The notes: generated by a model from the letters alone, not told the origin. Counted from the stretch's first letter, positions 53,201 through 61,728 are shown. The stretch: 64,000 nt of DNA from Streptomyces spinosus (GCF_020400655.1 NZ_JAINRC010000001.1:558001-622000); one strand, 5' to 3'. Translations and numbers: made by a program.

Positions 53201-54029
53201 CTCCAACCAGGTCGCGCACCACGTCATCTACATGTACGACGCGGCCGGCCAGCCGTGGAAGGCGCAGGCGTACGTGCGCGAGGCGCTGTCCCGGCTGTAC
53301 ACCGGCAGTGAGATCGGGCAGGGCTACCACGGCGACGAGGACAACGGCGAGCAGTCGGCCTGGTACCTCTTCTCCGCGCTCGGCTTCTACCCGCTGGTGA
53401 TGGGCAGCGGCGAGTACTCCATCGGCTCCCCGCTGTTCAAGAAGGTCACCGTGCACCTGGAGAACGGCCGGGACCTGGTGGTGCGGGCGCCGGGCAACAG
53501 CGCGAAGAACGTCTACGTCCAGGGCGTCATGGTCAACGGCCGCCCCTGGAAGTCGACGTCGCTCCCGCACTCGCTGCTGTCCAAGGGCGGGGTGCTGGAC
53601 TTCTTCATGGGCTCCAAGCCGTCGGCGTGGGGCTCCGGGAAGGACGCGGCGCCGGTCTCGGTCACCCGGGACGACAAGGTGCCGACGCCCCGCGCGGACG
53701 TGCTGAAGGGTGACGGCCCGCTCTTCGACGACACCTCGGCGACGAGCGCGACGCTCACCTCGGCGGACCTCCCGGCCAAGGCCGGTGCACGGCCGGTCCA
53801 GTACACGCTGACCTCGGGAGCCGACCACACGAAGGCACCGACCGGCTGGACCCTGGAGGGCTCCACCGACGGCACGACCTGGCGGACCCTGGACCACCGC
53901 TCCGGCGAGTCGTTCACCTGGGACCGCCAGACCCGCGCCTTCACCATCGCCGCACCGGGCACCTACACGAAGTACCGCCTGGTCCTGGACGGCGAGTCGA
54001 CCCTGGCGGAGGTGGAACTGCTGGGCTGA
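50223..54029 (+). CDS. Secreted GH92 alpha-mannosidase with two F5/8C (CBM32-like) domains
   Basis: A 1268-residue secreted hydrolase. Signal peptide MQRRTRHRWGPAVVLTAAF to about residue 38; a discoidin-type carbohydrate-binding domain at about 80-225 (WVEFDLDKPVKITTYALTSA; EYQHFRLEVTKNAGA); the GH92 N-terminal sandwich from about 400 (ALPHGFNFWTPVTNA) and (alpha/alpha)6 catalytic domain with NGFWDTYRTTWPAYSFLTP near 729 and GDEDNGEQSAWYLFSALGFY near 1035; a second discoidin domain at about 1165-1268. GH92 enzymes are calcium-dependent exo-alpha-mannosidases acting on N-glycans or yeast mannan. AGGAGG is well placed. A 13-bp-stem terminator follows. Confidence 0.94.
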   Translation: MQRRTRHRWGPAVVLTAAFVMAVGAQGAAVALPAKAQAPDREFASSFEAGDPAPDWLNTVDTGRDGTKRASGVDGGYSTGIPGNVTDHVTEVRASGENAGAGEVKENLVDGEPGTKWLTFEPTGWVEFDLDKPVKITTYALTSANDFDERDPADWTLKGSSDGKDWKTVDTRSGEDFAERFQTKSYDLAEPAEYQHFRLEVTKNAGAADILQLADVQFSTGSGGGSPVPQDMLTLVDKGPSGSPTAKARAGFTGKRALRYAGRHTAAGRAYSYNKIFDVNVKVGGNTQLSYRVFPSMADGDRDYDATNVSVDLAFTDGTYLSGLGALDQHGFPLTPRGQGASKALYVNQWNNVSARIGSVAAGKTVDRILVAYDSPDGPAKFRGWLDDVALKPVAPEKPKAHLSDYALTTRGTNSSGSFSRGNNFPATALPHGFNFWTPVTNASSLSWLYEYARANNADNLPTIQAFSASHEPSPWMGDRQTFQLMPSAASGTPDTGREARELPFRHENETARPYYYGVRFENGLKAEMAPTDHAAALRFTYPGDDASVLFDNVTEQAGLTLDKEHGTVTGYSDVKSGLSTGATRLFVYGEFDKPVTDGGSSGVKGFLRFDAGADRTVTLRLATSLISVDQAKDNLRQEIPDGTSFDTVKDHAQRVWDKLLGKVEVEGATPDQLTTLYSGMYRLYLYPNSGFERVDGKDRYASPFSAMPGPDTPTHTGAKIVDGKVYVNNGFWDTYRTTWPAYSFLTPSQAGEMVDGFVQQYKDGGWTSRWSSPGYADLMTGTSSDVAFADAYVKGVKFDAKAAYDAAVKNATVVPPMSGVGRKGMATSPFLGYTPTDTHEGLSWAMEGYVNDYGIAKMGEALYEKTGEKRYREESEYFLNRARDYVNLFDAKAGFFQGRDAKGDWRVDSAKYDPRVWGYDYTETNGWGYAFTAPQDSRGLANLYGGRQGLADKLDEYFATPETASPDLVGSYGGVIHEMTEARDVRMGMYGHSNQVAHHVIYMYDAAGQPWKAQAYVREALSRLYTGSEIGQGYHGDEDNGEQSAWYLFSALGFYPLVMGSGEYSIGSPLFKKVTVHLENGRDLVVRAPGNSAKNVYVQGVMVNGRPWKSTSLPHSLLSKGGVLDFFMGSKPSAWGSGKDAAPVSVTRDDKVPTPRADVLKGDGPLFDDTSATSATLTSADLPAKAGARPVQYTLTSGADHTKAPTGWTLEGSTDGTTWRTLDHRSGESFTWDRQTRAFTIAAPGTYTKYRLVLDGESTLAEVELLG

Positions 54030-54053
54030 CCAGCGGCTCGTCCGCGTTGACAT

Positions 54054-54098
54054 GAGGCCCCGGGGGCCCGCCGAACCCAAGGCGTCCCCCGGGGCCTC
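54054..54098 (+). terminator. Hairpin terminator after the first GH92 gene
   Basis: GAGGCCCCGGGGG (54054-54066) pairs perfectly with CCCCCGGGGCCTC (54086-54098), loop 19 bases, 24 bases after the stop. It separates the mannosidase from the STAND gene. Confidence 0.82.
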
Positions 54099-54241
54099 GT
54101 CAGGTTCGGTGGCCGGCTGCCGGCGTACCCGGGACGTGCCCGCACGCCAGGGTGATCCGGTCGGCTCCGCCCCCCTCTGTCGGTGCCCCGAGGCAGAATC
54201 GACTCCTGTCACGCACCGCGTACGACGAGGGGGGTCCACCG

Positions 54242-57200
54242 ATGCACGCTCCCGTGGACATCGGTGAGCTGGTGCGCTTCGCGCTGCACACGATGGGCGA
54301 GCGCAACGCGCACCACGAATTCGAGCGGCTCTGCCTGGAGGTCGCCCGCCGGCGTCTGGTCAGCAACCTGCTGATGGCCACCGGACCGGTGAGCAGCGGG
54401 GGCGACCAGGGGCGGGACGGCGAAAGCTTCTGGACGGCCCTGGTCCACCCGCCGCACCCCCCGGCCTCGCAGTTCGCCGCTCTCGCGTCGCCACAGCGGG
54501 TCGTCCTGGCCTGCACCATCCAGAGGACCAACGTCGCGGCCAAGGTCAGGAAGGATCTGGCGGCGATCAGCGGACAGGGCGGCGCCGTGGACCGTGTCCT
54601 GTACTTCACCGTCGCCCCCGTGCCGGTGGCCACACGGCACGCACTGCAACGTGAGGCACGGGAGGTCCACGACGTCGAGCTGGACGTCTTCGACGCGGTC
54701 GCCCTCACCGACTTCCTCACCACGCCGGACCTGATCCACCTGGCCCAGCGGCACCTGGGGCTGCCCTCGCTGCCGGGCATGGGCGGTGAGCGCGCGGGAG
54801 ACCTGTCGGTCGCAGTGCCCGAGGACGCGATCGAACACCACATCCGTGGCCGGGACGCGCTGCTGGCCGAGCTGGCGGAGCAGATGACGCGTGGCGGCGA
54901 CCGTGTGGTGCTGTGCGGGGCCGGCGGCTGCGGCAAGAGCACGGTGGCACTGGCGCTCGCCCGCCGGGGCCGCGCCGCCGGGTTGCGGGTGTGGTGGGTC
55001 GACGCCGCGACCCGCAGCACCTTCGAGGAGGGGTTGCGCGAGGTCGCCGTGCAGGCGGGTGTGTCCCGCGAGGAGGCCCGCGAGGTGTGGACGCGGCGGG
55101 AGGCGGCCCGGGACGTGCTGTGGCGCGCGCTGGACGACCCGCGTACGGGGCGGTGGCTGCTGGTCGTCGACAACGCCGACGACCCGTCGGCGGTACGCGG
55201 CTGGATCAGGGCACCCCGGCCGGGGAGCACGGTGCTGGTCACCAGCCGGGAGCAGCGGCCCGCCGCCTGGTGGAGGCAGGCGGCCCTGCACGCCGTCGAC
55301 CCGATCGGCGAGACGCACGGCGCCGAGATGCTCCGGGAACTCGCTCCGCGGGCCGGGACGGAGGAAGAGGCGCGGAGCCTGTCCCGGCGGCTCGGCGGAC
55401 TACCGCTCGCCCTGTTGCTGGTGGGCAGGTACCTCGCCATGACCAGCGACGACCCGGTGCTTCCGGAGTCAAGTACGCCGCGCTCGTTCGCCGCGTACCG
55501 GGCGGCGCTCGACCGGGAGTTCCCCGAAACCGTCTCGGCCCTGTCGCACGACCCGTCCGGCCCGCTCACGCGGACCTGGGAGATGTCCCTGGATCTGCTG
55601 GAGGCGAAAGGGGCAGCCGTCGCACGGCCGCTGTTCCGGCTCATCTCCTTCTTCGCACCCGACCCCCTGCCGGTCGTGCTGCTCATCGGCAGTGTGCTGG
55701 CGCGGGCGAGCGTGTTCGCCGGGCTGTCGGCGACCGGCCTGGAGGAGGCCGTGCGCGGTCTCCTCGGCTGCGGGCTGCTGAACCGCCGCCGGATCGAGGC
55801 GGACGGTTCGACGGTGGACACCCTGGTCGTCCACCCGCTCGTCCGTGAGATCACGCGCATGCAGCCGGACGCCGTCGCGGGCGCGCCCGAGTACACGACC
55901 CTGTCCGTCGCGCTGCTGGCGAAGGTGGCCGGAGGGCTGCCGAGCGACGACACGTCGACGTGGCTGCTGTGGCGTCTGCTCGCACCGCACTGCACGTGGG
56001 TCGCGTCCGACACCTCCCACGCGGCCGGGGAGGAGTGGATGCTCCGCGGTGATCTCGCCGCGCTGACCGCCTCGTACGCGCACTCGGCCGGTGTGTGGGC
56101 GCTGGCGGAGGAGCAGCTCCGCCACGCGTTGGATGCCCTCGGGCACTGCCTTCCCGCGGACGCGCCGCGCATCGTGGCGACTCGGCACAACCTGGCCTAC
56201 CTCCGGCACGATCAGGGGCGTTACGACGAGGCCGAGGCGGAGCTCGCCCGCGTCCTGGCATCGGCGCTGAAGAGTCTCGGCCCGGATCACCGGACCACCC
56301 TGGCGGCACGCCATGAACTGGCCAGGCTCCGTCTGGAGCGCGGGGACGTCGCCTACGCCCATGCCGAGCTGTCCGTCGTCGTCTCCCGCACGGCGGAGAC
56401 ACTGGGGCCCGACCACCCGGTCACCTTGGCGGCCCGGCACGAGCTCGGCCGCACCCTGCGCGCCCGAGGTGACCTCGCCGGGGCCCGGTCCCTGTTCGAG
56501 CAGGTGGTCGGCGCCAAGACGGACTCCCTGGGCGAGGCGGCACTGCCGACGCTCGTGACCCGTCATGAACTCGCTGACCTGCTCCTCGAACTCGGCGAGG
56601 TGGAACAGGCCCATGCCGCCTTCACGGAGATCCTGGCCCTGGAAGACCGGGCTCAGGGGCGCGACCACCCCAGCACCCTGGTGACCAGGAACAACCTCAG
56701 CCGCGCCCTCGTGGAACTCGGACGGCTCGACGAGGCCGAGGGGGAGCTGCGCGAGACGCTCGCCGCGTGGGACCGGATCGGTGAAGGGGCCCATCCCATG
56801 GCACTCGTCACGCGCGGAGCCCTCGGTGGTCTGCTCGCCACGACCGGCCGGGCGGCCGAGGGGGAGAAAATGCTGCGGACAGCGGCCCACGCGCTGGAGC
56901 GGATCTTCGGCGCCGGCCATCGCGAGACCGTCGACGCCCAACTCAACCATGCGGAGTCCCTGCACCGGTTGAACCGGCACGCGGACGCGGAAGTCCTGCT
57001 CCGTGCCGTCGTGGGAGCCTTGGTGGATACGGCCGGCGGCGAGGGGCCCCGCGTCCTCGCGGCTCGCCGGAAACTGGCCGACATCTGCTTCGAGCTGGGC
57101 CGGGACGCCGAGGCGGAGGACGAACTACGCCGGATCGTCGCCGCGAAGAGCCGGGACCTGGGGGCGGACCACGCGGAGACGCTCCGGGATCGCCAGGCTC

Positions 57201-57469
57201 TGGCGGCAGTCGTGCTGCGCCAGGGACACACGGCCATCGCCGCCAGACAACTCGTCTCGCTCGTCGATCCGTTGGACGCCGCCCTGGGCCGCGACCACCG
57301 GGACTCCCTGATCGCGCGGTCGAATCTGGCCTTCGCCCAGTCACAGCTCGGCGCCGACGCGGCGGCCAGACGACAGCTTCGACGCGTCGTGGCGGTGTAC
57401 GAGGAGGACGGACTCGTGCCGGACGAGTTGCTCGCCACCGTGCGGGAACTGCTCCACCAACTTGGGTGA
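54242..57469 (+). CDS. STAND NTPase: nuclease-like N-terminus, NB-ARC ATPase, TPR sensor (Avs-like)
   Basis: A 1075-residue cytoplasmic protein in three parts. Residues 1-150: a PD-(D/E)xK/Mrr-like fold (EFERLCLEVARRR, GGDQGRDGES at 53-62 with D55/D59, and strand VVLACTIQ at 87-94); the usual catalytic Lys after the second strand is not obvious. Residues 205-535: STAND ATPase with GRDALLAELAE, Walker A GAGGCGKST (225-233), Walker B LLVVDNADD (306-314), VTSREQ (333-338), GLPLALLLV (386-394) and HPLVREI (531-537). Residues 600-1060: about ten 42-residue TPRs of the kinesin-light-chain type (ARHELARLRLERGD, LGPDHPVTLAARHEL). Such proteins sense a ligand through repeats, oligomerise and fire the effector. 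GAGGGGGG precedes the ATG at 54242. It is alone, between two GH92 genes. Confidence 0.9.
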   Translation: MHAPVDIGELVRFALHTMGERNAHHEFERLCLEVARRRLVSNLLMATGPVSSGGDQGRDGESFWTALVHPPHPPASQFAALASPQRVVLACTIQRTNVAAKVRKDLAAISGQGGAVDRVLYFTVAPVPVATRHALQREAREVHDVELDVFDAVALTDFLTTPDLIHLAQRHLGLPSLPGMGGERAGDLSVAVPEDAIEHHIRGRDALLAELAEQMTRGGDRVVLCGAGGCGKSTVALALARRGRAAGLRVWWVDAATRSTFEEGLREVAVQAGVSREEAREVWTRREAARDVLWRALDDPRTGRWLLVVDNADDPSAVRGWIRAPRPGSTVLVTSREQRPAAWWRQAALHAVDPIGETHGAEMLRELAPRAGTEEEARSLSRRLGGLPLALLLVGRYLAMTSDDPVLPESSTPRSFAAYRAALDREFPETVSALSHDPSGPLTRTWEMSLDLLEAKGAAVARPLFRLISFFAPDPLPVVLLIGSVLARASVFAGLSATGLEEAVRGLLGCGLLNRRRIEADGSTVDTLVVHPLVREITRMQPDAVAGAPEYTTLSVALLAKVAGGLPSDDTSTWLLWRLLAPHCTWVASDTSHAAGEEWMLRGDLAALTASYAHSAGVWALAEEQLRHALDALGHCLPADAPRIVATRHNLAYLRHDQGRYDEAEAELARVLASALKSLGPDHRTTLAARHELARLRLERGDVAYAHAELSVVVSRTAETLGPDHPVTLAARHELGRTLRARGDLAGARSLFEQVVGAKTDSLGEAALPTLVTRHELADLLLELGEVEQAHAAFTEILALEDRAQGRDHPSTLVTRNNLSRALVELGRLDEAEGELRETLAAWDRIGEGAHPMALVTRGALGGLLATTGRAAEGEKMLRTAAHALERIFGAGHRETVDAQLNHAESLHRLNRHADAEVLLRAVVGALVDTAGGEGPRVLAARRKLADICFELGRDAEAEDELRRIVAAKSRDLGADHAETLRDRQALAAVVLRQGHTAIAARQLVSLVDPLDAALGRDHRDSLIARSNLAFAQSQLGADAAARRQLRRVVAVYEEDGLVPDELLATVRELLHQLG

Positions 57470-57504
57470 GGCGATCCGCCGGCCAGGGCCGGGACGAAGG
57501 CGCA

Positions 57505-57555
57505 CCGGCACGGTGCGGAGCGCGGAGTCCGTGTGGACGCGCCCCGCACCGCCGG
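57505..57555. terminator. Imperfect hairpin between convergent STAND and GH92 genes
   Basis: CGGTGCGG (57511-57518) pairs with CCGCACCG (57544-57551), extended outward by ACCGG/CCGGT (57504-57508 and 57552-57556) with a one- to two-base bulge. It lies in the 88-base space between the two stop codons and can serve both strands. Confidence 0.55.
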
Positions 57556-57557
57556 TG

Positions 57558-60500
57558 TCAGCGCACCGCGAGGGCGAAGACGTGCAGGTCCGTGTTGCGT
57601 GGGAGCGTGACGCTCTTGATCTGTTTGCCGGCCGGGGCCTGGTACGGCTCGGTGGCGAAGACGTACGTCGCCACCGGGTCCTTGTCCGCGCCGGCGACGT
57701 TGCGGTACGCGGTCTTCGCGACGACCTCGTTGCCGTACTGGACGGAGCCGCCACCACCGCCCACGGTCCAGTCGGTGAAGGACAGGTCGACGGTGCCGGT
57801 GGTGCCGTCGGTGTAGGTGACGGTCGCCTTGGTCTGCTGGTTGCCGTTGACGGCGCTGCCGACGAAGGACAGGGCGCCCGCCGGGCTGTTCAGCACGATG
57901 GTCTGGCCGGACGCCGAGGCGTTGTCGGGGCGGCCGGCGGGTGAGGCGGGCCAGGTGAACGCGAGACCGCCGACCGTGGCCTGCTTGCCCGGGGTGAGGC
58001 CGGCCGCCGCGAGGGCCTGCCGGGAGTAGCTCCAGCCGCCGCCGTCGAAGTCGGCCTCGTCGTGGTCGCCGTCGTCGTCGGAGACGCCGGTGCTGTTGTA
58101 GGCCGCGAGCAGGGTGCCCGGGGCCGCCACGGTGAGCGCCACCGGCTGCTCGTAGGAGGAGTCGCCCGAGGTCACGGTGGTCAGGACGTCGGCGAAGCCC
58201 TGCTCGGCGTCCCGGGCCGCCGTGAGCGTGATCTCCTGGGCGCCGTCGGTGACCCTGCCCTCGGCGGGCGTGGCCGTCACCCCGGCCGGGGTCCGCACCC
58301 GGAAGCGGACCTCGGGACCGGTGCCGCCGGTCAGCGACAGCGCACGGATGCCGATCTTCGTGCTGTCACCGGGGGCGAGGGTGGCCGTGGTGGGCCCGAC
58401 GCCGATCTGGTACGGCTGCTCGCCCTGCCGGAAGGACGGCGGCGGGCTGCCGGCGCCCCAGTCGCGGTCCGGGGTGGCGCCCAGCGTGTAGTCGAGCCGG
58501 CCGCCGTCGCGGACGAAGGACGCGGGCAGCCACGGCCGGTCGCTGCTGCGGCCGTTCACTTTCAGGGACCGGACGTACGGCGCGTCGGCCGCCGCTCCCG
58601 TGGCGCGGACGGAGATGTCGTTGCCGTGCGGCCGGTCGATCTCGATCCGCTCGAACAGCGGTGAGGCGAGGACCAGTTCGGCGCGGGAGGGCACCTGCGG
58701 GTACATGCCGAGGGCCGAGAAGACGTACCAGGCGGACATCGCGCCGAGGTCGTCGTTGCCCGGGATGCCGCCGGGCTCGGTGGACCACAGCTGCCGCATC
58801 GCCGCGCGGACGGTCTGCTGCGTCTTGTAAGGGGCGCCGGCGTAGTCGTACAGGTAGGGGACGTTGATCGACGGCTCGTTGTCCAGTTCGGACTTGGTGC
58901 CGCCGTTGCCGGTGAAGGCCCAGCCGCCGTCGGCGTCGTGGAAGAAGTCGTCCAGCCGGGCGAGCGCCGCCTCCCGGCCGCCCAGCGCGGCGAAGAGGCC
59001 CGCCGGGTCGTGCGGGACCATCCAGGTGTACTGGGCGGCCGTGCCCTCGACGAAGCCGTTGCCGGTGTCCGGGGTGAAGCCGGTGACCCAGCTGCCGTCG
59101 GCCTTGCGGTTGGCGATGTACCCGCCGTCCGGCGCGGCGGCGACGTTGAAGTTGTTCTGCCACCACTGGGCGCGGCGGGCGAAGGTGTCGGCCGTGCCCT
59201 TCTCCCCCGCGGCGCGGGCGAGTTGGGAGATCGCGAAGTCCGCGGTGGACATCTCCAGGGTCTCGGCGGCCCCGCCCCAGGCGTTGGACACGCTCGGCAT
59301 GTAGTGCAGCTTCAGGTACTTGTCCAGGGAGGGGCGCTGGCCCGCCGACAGCACGGGCTTGCCGGCCGGGGACAGGTCCTGCGGGGTCGGGACGGTGGCC
59401 GCCCGGACGAGGGACTTCAGGGCTCCGTCGAGGTCGAAGTCGGTGCCGCCGAAGGCGCGGATGCCGGCCAGCGCGGTCGGCGCGGGGTCGCCGTTCATGA
59501 CGTGGGTGCCGCTCGCGCCGTGCAGCCAGCGGTCCCAGACGCCGCCGTTCTGCCGGGCCAGCTCGTACAGGGACTGCGCGATGTCCGACCCCGTCCGCGG
59601 GTCGAGCAGTGTCAGCAACTGGACCTGGTCGCGGTAGACGTCCCAGCCGGAGAAGGTGCCGTACTGGGCGTGCCGGCGACGGTCGACCCTGTGCACGCGG
59701 CCGTCTGCGCCCCGGTACCTGCCGTCGGCGTCGCTGATGACGTTCGGGTGCAGCAGCGCGTGGTAGAGCGCGGTGTAGAAGGTGGTGCGGTCGGCGTCCG
59801 TGCCGCCGCCGACCCGGATGGCTCCGAGCCGCTCCCGCCAGGCCCGCCGGGCCGCCTGGCGGACCGCGTCGAAGGACCGGCCGGGCGGGTTCTCGGCTGC
59901 GAGGTTGGCGGCGGCGGCCTCCCGGCTGACGTAGGAGATGCCGACCTTGACGTTGACCGGGCCGTCGCCGGGCGCGAACTCCACGTAGCCGCCCGCGCCC
60001 TTCCCGGCGACCGGCCGCCCGCCGTGCGAGAAGCCGCCGGTGCCGCCGGAGGCCTCGCGGGACCCGGGGTCGAGCCGGTCGTCGTGCCAGGTGCCGGTGG
60101 CCTTGAAGGAGCGGTCGAAGCGGGCCGTGAAGTAGAGGGTGTAGTAGGAGCGTTGGCCCTCGGGGTCGAGGTAGCCGCAGAAGTTGCCGGAGGTGACCGA
60201 GCCGGAGATGGTCCGGGTGTCCGGGTCGATCGTGACCGTCGAGTCCTGCGAGCCGACCTCGGAGTTGGCGGTGCGCACGAGCAGGGAGGCGGGCTTGCCC
60301 GCCGGGTAGGTGAAGCGGGCCGAGCCGGTGCGCGCGGTGGCGGTGAGGTCGGCGGTGACGCCGGAGGCCAGGCCGACCTCGTAGTGGCCGGGCTCGGCGG
60401 TCTCGTCGGTGTGGCGGAAGTCGGAGGCGTAGACGGCGTCCTTGGTGTCGCTCGCCGGGGAGGAGGTGACCTCGCCGGCGTACGGGAAGAACGGGATGTC

Positions 60501-60827
60501 CCCGCTGCCGCCGGCGCAGCCGGTGCCGGACATGTGGGTGAGGCTGAAGCCCCGGATGCGGGTGGCGTCGTACTGGTAGCCGCCCGGCGCGGCGGTTCTC
60601 GTGGCGTCGCCGCGCGTGTTCTCCGGGCTCCAGGAGAGCATGCCGAACGGCACGACGGCGCCCGGGAAGACGTCGCCGCCGTTCCTGGTGCCGATCAGCG
60701 GATCGACGTACGGGGTCGGGTCCTTGACGAGGCCGGGGGGCGCGGTGGTCGCCGCCAGGGCGTGGGTCGCCGTGCCGGCGGTCGCGAGGAGCGCGGACAG
60801 CAGCAGGGAAGCAGGTCTGAAACGCAT
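57558..60827 (-). CDS. Secreted GH92 alpha-mannosidase with NEW3-like C-terminal modules
   Basis: A 1089-residue secreted hydrolase, only distantly similar to the first GH92 protein in this window. Signal peptide MRFRPASLLLSALLATAGTA to about residue 25. The GH92 N-domain starts at VDPLIGTRNGGDVFPGAVVP (41-60), with FSLTHMSGTGCAGGSGD; the catalytic domain has FSGWDVYRDQVQLL near 392, NGFVEGTAAQYTWMVPHD and GNDDLGAMSAWYVFSALGMY near 690. Residues from about 790 form an alpha-galactosidase NEW3-like domain (ALSLTGGTGPEVRFRV) and a final beta-sandwich (WSYSRQALAAAGL). It lacks discoidin domains. ATG at 60827 with AGGAGGAAGG 9 bases upstream. Confidence 0.93.
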   Translation of the reverse strand: MRFRPASLLLSALLATAGTATHALAATTAPPGLVKDPTPYVDPLIGTRNGGDVFPGAVVPFGMLSWSPENTRGDATRTAAPGGYQYDATRIRGFSLTHMSGTGCAGGSGDIPFFPYAGEVTSSPASDTKDAVYASDFRHTDETAEPGHYEVGLASGVTADLTATARTGSARFTYPAGKPASLLVRTANSEVGSQDSTVTIDPDTRTISGSVTSGNFCGYLDPEGQRSYYTLYFTARFDRSFKATGTWHDDRLDPGSREASGGTGGFSHGGRPVAGKGAGGYVEFAPGDGPVNVKVGISYVSREAAAANLAAENPPGRSFDAVRQAARRAWRERLGAIRVGGGTDADRTTFYTALYHALLHPNVISDADGRYRGADGRVHRVDRRRHAQYGTFSGWDVYRDQVQLLTLLDPRTGSDIAQSLYELARQNGGVWDRWLHGASGTHVMNGDPAPTALAGIRAFGGTDFDLDGALKSLVRAATVPTPQDLSPAGKPVLSAGQRPSLDKYLKLHYMPSVSNAWGGAAETLEMSTADFAISQLARAAGEKGTADTFARRAQWWQNNFNVAAAPDGGYIANRKADGSWVTGFTPDTGNGFVEGTAAQYTWMVPHDPAGLFAALGGREAALARLDDFFHDADGGWAFTGNGGTKSELDNEPSINVPYLYDYAGAPYKTQQTVRAAMRQLWSTEPGGIPGNDDLGAMSAWYVFSALGMYPQVPSRAELVLASPLFERIEIDRPHGNDISVRATGAAADAPYVRSLKVNGRSSDRPWLPASFVRDGGRLDYTLGATPDRDWGAGSPPPSFRQGEQPYQIGVGPTTATLAPGDSTKIGIRALSLTGGTGPEVRFRVRTPAGVTATPAEGRVTDGAQEITLTAARDAEQGFADVLTTVTSGDSSYEQPVALTVAAPGTLLAAYNSTGVSDDDGDHDEADFDGGGWSYSRQALAAAGLTPGKQATVGGLAFTWPASPAGRPDNASASGQTIVLNSPAGALSFVGSAVNGNQQTKATVTYTDGTTGTVDLSFTDWTVGGGGGSVQYGNEVVAKTAYRNVAGADKDPVATYVFATEPYQAPAGKQIKSVTLPRNTDLHVFALAVR

Positions 60828-60977
60828 GACGCGGCCCTTCCTCCTAACGGACGGGTCGCGCACCACAGGTCGCACAAGCCGCAGGGACAGTAACGTGCGC
60901 CACCGGTACCACGGAAGACCGCGTGCGCGCCGGGAGGCGTACGCCCTCTTCACCCGGCCGGACCAGCCAAGTGGGTT

Positions 60978-61034
60978 GACATCGTTGTCGGTTGAGGCGG
61001 TAGAGTCATGTGCACGACGACTGACAACGATGTC
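60978..61034. promoter_or_regulatory. Paired operators and promoter upstream of the second GH92 gene
   Basis: GACATCGTTGTC (60978-60989) and GACAACGATGTC (61023-61034) are near-palindromes, 45 bases apart centre to centre, and each differs by one base from the perfect copy at 50181-50192. Leftward, TTGTCA (61025-61020 region) and a weak TCTACC could serve the GH92 gene; rightward, TTGACA (60976-60981) with TAGAGT (61001-61006) makes a 19-base-spaced promoter with no convincing gene after it. Two operators flanking a promoter suggest looping repression. Confidence 0.65.
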
Positions 61035-61637
61035 GCACGCCATCTCGCCGCACAAGCCACGCGGTTGCTGGTCATTTCCCTCCGGACAGGCAGCCCACCC
61101 CCCTCGCCTGCCCGGCTCGCGGACCCGGTGCGTACGTCACCGGGTCCGCCCAGAGCGCGCAGCGGTGTTCCCGGGGCCGGTGCAGCCCCGGTCCCCCTGG
61201 CGGCCGGGCTCGCGTGAGTCCTTCGCCGCCCGGCTCCGCTTCCCGGATCTCGTCGGTGACGCCCGGCGCACCCTCCCGCGACCGGACGGCCGCCTCGGCC
61301 GGAGCCGCGTGAACCGCGTCGGCGCGGAACGGCGCCTCACGACGGGCCGCGACCCGCGCCAGGACCTTCTCCGTGTCACGACCTCCTCCGTGTCACGCCC
61401 CCTCCGTGTCACCGGCCCGGCGTGCGCCTCACAGGGCTGGCGGAGCGGCCGGCGGCGGCCCGCCCGCCCTCCGGGCGAGTGGCGGCATCCGCGCGGAGGG
61501 GACTTCACAGCGCCGCGAAGTGGGTACCCGGCTGTTCTCGTCGGCCGCCGCCCGAGGAGGCCGGCGAGCCGCTCGGCCCCCCTGCGGCGGCCGAGGATGC
61601 CGGAGCGGCCGGCCCCGGCTCCGGCGGCAGGCCACCC
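61035..61637. other. Long intergenic stretch without a convincing gene
   Basis: About 600 bases between the GH92 operators and the dnaJ promoter. Several open frames exist (for example 61008-61217 on plus and 61137-61652 on minus) but they are Arg/Pro/Gly low-complexity, lack ribosome sites and overlap each other on both strands. I see no RNA gene or clear repeat. Confidence 0.5.
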
Positions 61638-61667
61638 TTGACATGGGTCCACTCAAGTTTTATCCCG
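61638..61667 (+). promoter_or_regulatory. HspR-type HAIR operator over a near-consensus promoter
   Basis: -35 TTGACA (61639-61644), 17-base spacer, -10 TATCCC (61662-61667). CTTGACA-N7-ACTCAAG (61638-61658) fits the HAIR consensus CTTGAGT-N7-ACTCAAG at 12 of 14 positions. HspR bound here would cover the -35 box, so this is a heat-shock promoter of the following J-protein/DnaK pair. Confidence 0.78.
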
Positions 61668-61728
61668 ATTGATAGGCAATTCGGTTCGGAACGCGCGGCT
61701 CGCGGTGGGTGAGGAGGTGACCCGCACG

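Noticed and set aside
48435-54239. 1934-codon open frame on the minus strand
   Set aside because: It is real ngcE plus about 4.3 kb of antisense of the GH92 gene; the extra part has GC-biased, low-information composition and no domain.
61008-61217. 69-codon ORF after the rightward promoter at the second GH92 operator
   Set aside because: Start lies inside the expected promoter/-10 region, no ribosome site, Pro/Arg-rich composition and no recognisable domain.
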